This document shows positions 13,783-14,614 of a stretch of 14,614 nt of DNA, one piece after another. A model generated the notes under the pieces. That model had not been told where the DNA came from and searched no databases. It was given only the letters and a program-made list of their open reading frames with translations. The translations under genes and the position numbers were made by a program. The stretch lies in contig DATEXQ010000040.1 in assembly GCA_035256745.1 (NCBI GenBank), forward strand, positions 1-14,614, read 5' to 3'. The stretch comes from DATEXQ01 sp035256745. GTDB taxonomy: Bacteria > Patescibacteriota > Microgenomatia > UBA8517. Numbering within the stretch: the first letter of the stretch is position 1; each line of letters starts with the position of its first letter.

Positions 13783-13946
13783 GCTTATATTGCTAAGAAC
13801 CCCCATTTAGGAAGGCTAAGGTTCCTAGCGCGGCGGCTTACGGTCTTAAGCTAACTTAAACCAAACCAATACAGGGAAGTGTATCATGATCCAATTGGGA
13901 CAGATGTATATGTCGCTTTTCCTTTGTTAGCCTCTCCAAAGGAAAT
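13783..13946 (-). other. Hairpin-rich spacer between the two tRNA-like genes
   Basis: This 164-base spacer holds no convincing ORF. On the minus strand it starts with TTTCCTTTG/CAAAGGAAA, a 9-bp hairpin (13945-13918) directly after the upstream tRNA-like RNA. Next come ATACA/TGTAT (13884-13869), TTAAG/CTTAA (13859-13846), and GCTAGGAACC/GGTTCTTAGC (13829-13792), ten pairs with one G-U that fits only the minus-strand RNA. None has a T tail, so they look like parts of a structured transcript rather than terminators. Confidence 0.5.
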
Positions 13947-14059
13947 GGACGCGGAAGGATTCGAACCTCCATTTCGCCTTACACCCTTCTGACTTTCTAC
14001 TCTTTGTAGTAAAGTAATAGGTGTTCGCCGATGCTCTTCACCGATTGAGCTACACGTCC
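13947..14059 (-). tRNA. tRNA-like gene with long anticodon-arm insert (anticodon not assignable)
   Basis: Minus strand, 113 bases. The acceptor GGACGTG/CGCGTCC pairs over 7 bp with one G-U. T8 and A9, D stem GCTC/GAGC with a normal loop AATCGGTGAA (contains GG), and T arm GGAGG-TTCGAAT-CCTTC are all tRNA-like; position 73 is A and CCA is not encoded. The anticodon stem TCGGC/GGCGA has one G-G mismatch and closes over 48 bases that fold as ACACC/GGTGT, ACTTT/AAAGT and CTAC/GTAG with an AAAGA loop. The 3' side reads TGT-AA-GGCGA, like a Thr (UGU) anticodon with A37 A38, but no single excision supplies T33. Its consensus promoter argues that it is expressed. Confidence 0.62.
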
Positions 14060-14080
14060 TCTTTTAATGTGCAGGGTTAT

Positions 14081-14109
14081 ATTCTATTAAGCTTGATTTC
14101 GAATGTCAA
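14081..14109 (-). promoter_or_regulatory. Consensus promoter of the tRNA-like locus
   Basis: On the minus strand a perfect TTGACA (14109-14104) is followed after 17 bases by TAGAAT (14086-14081). Transcription would start near 14074, about 15 bases before the first tRNA-like RNA. The -35 overlaps the stop codon of the upstream methyltransferase gene. Confidence 0.8.
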
Positions 14110-14614
14110 GCTAAACAGTTAAACATTATATTTGCTTCGGGATAAAAATAATCTACTTTAGAAAAAACTTTTTCCAACTTATTGGCAAATTTAATAGCCT
14201 CTCTTCTTTTTTCTCCAGAATATAATCTGTTAAAGATAGCTATACCTTTATCTGTTAATAGTTTAAGCGTAAGTTTAAGAAATTTGTCTGTCTCAAATAT
14301 TTCCGGCACATCAAAACCCTTATAAATATCCACAAGGACTAAATCGTATTTTTTAATTTTTGAATTTCGAACCAACCAGCTGTATGCATCCTCTATTACA
14401 ATTTCAACTCTAATTTTTTCAAGTCCCAGATACTTTTTTCCTATTTCTACAATTACGGGATCTATATCTACACCTGTTATTTTTGCCTGTGGCCAATATT
14501 TCTCTACGATTCTCGAAGCACTTCCTCCACCCAAACCCAATATTAAACAATTGTTTATTTGGGTTTTGGAATTTAATATTTTTTTTAATGTTTTTTTCCA
14601 AATTCCTTCCACAA
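14106..14614 (-). CDS. Spermidine-synthase-like methyltransferase-fold protein (N-terminus beyond window)
   Basis: The frame is open to the right window edge, about 168 residues visible. A class I nucleotide-binding fold is clear: LILGLGGGSASRIVEKYW (motif I), GVDIDPVIVEIGKKYLGL (motif II with the acidic residue), EDAYSWL (motif III) and KKYDLVLVDIYKG (motif IV). This order, with DA.. and D.Y/F.., is that of spermidine synthase (SpeE) and its many relatives of unknown specificity. The N-terminal beta domain expected in SpeE would lie outside the window, so a true polyamine synthase cannot be told from a stand-alone SpeE-like protein. A GTG at 14612 is the only in-window start candidate but is probably internal. 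The stop overlaps the -35 of the downstream tRNA-like promoter. Confidence 0.82.
   Translation of the reverse strand, partial: VEGIWKKTLKKILNSKTQINNCLILGLGGGSASRIVEKYWPQAKITGVDIDPVIVEIGKKYLGLEKIRVEIVIEDAYSWLVRNSKIKKYDLVLVDIYKGFDVPEIFETDKFLKLTLKLLTDKGIAIFNRLYSGEKRREAIKFANKLEKVFSKVDYFYPEANIMFNCLA

Noticed and set aside
13551..14060. tmRNA, RNase P RNA or SRP RNA
   Set aside because: There is no tag-peptide reading frame, no pseudoknot core, and none of the conserved RNase P or SRP sequence blocks; two separate complete acceptor stems are present.

Overview
The window looks like a chromosomal piece of a candidate-phyla-radiation (Patescibacteria) bacterium, most likely of the Microgenomates type. 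The basis is AT-rich DNA, tightly packed genes with overlapping starts and stops, very weak or absent Shine-Dalgarno sites on most genes, a DUF5674-like protein, and several small exported proteins with Thr/Pro-rich linkers. The assignment is an inference. A normal release factor 2 and UGA stop codons (ftsE, ftsX) argue against the recoded UGA=Gly lineages.

Layout: almost everything from 1 to 11339 is on the minus strand. Reading in the direction of transcription from 11339 downward, the order is secA, a DUF5674-like gene and a small helical protein overlapping it; an MFS transporter; a LytR_C-domain membrane protein, a two-helix membrane protein and prfB (RF2); a small anchored protein; then ftsE-ftsX-M23 peptidase-lamin-tail-domain protein, a translationally coupled cell-envelope operon that runs off the left edge. 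The M23 protein has a signal peptide and long coiled coil, as FtsEX effectors (EnvC, CwlO) do, but its catalytic domain appears circularly permuted.

From 11415 to 13073 a two-gene module lies on the opposite strand. It has a near-consensus promoter, canonical AAGGAG-type ribosome binding sites not seen on its neighbours, hairpins after each gene, a four-helix membrane protein of unknown function, and a membrane-anchored lytic-transglycosylase-like protein. Converging on it is a VKOR-family disulfide-forming membrane protein.

The right end (13551-14109) holds the most unusual material: a consensus promoter driving two tRNA-like genes on the minus strand. Both have good acceptor, D and T arms, but the anticodon arm is replaced by a long structured extension. 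They are separated by a hairpin-rich spacer and followed by two terminator-like hairpins. A partial spermidine-synthase-like methyltransferase occupies the right edge.

Functionally the window covers protein export (SecA), translation termination (RF2), peptidoglycan remodelling (FtsEX, M23, transglycosylase, LytR_C protein), extracytoplasmic disulfide formation (VKOR) and an odd tRNA-like locus.
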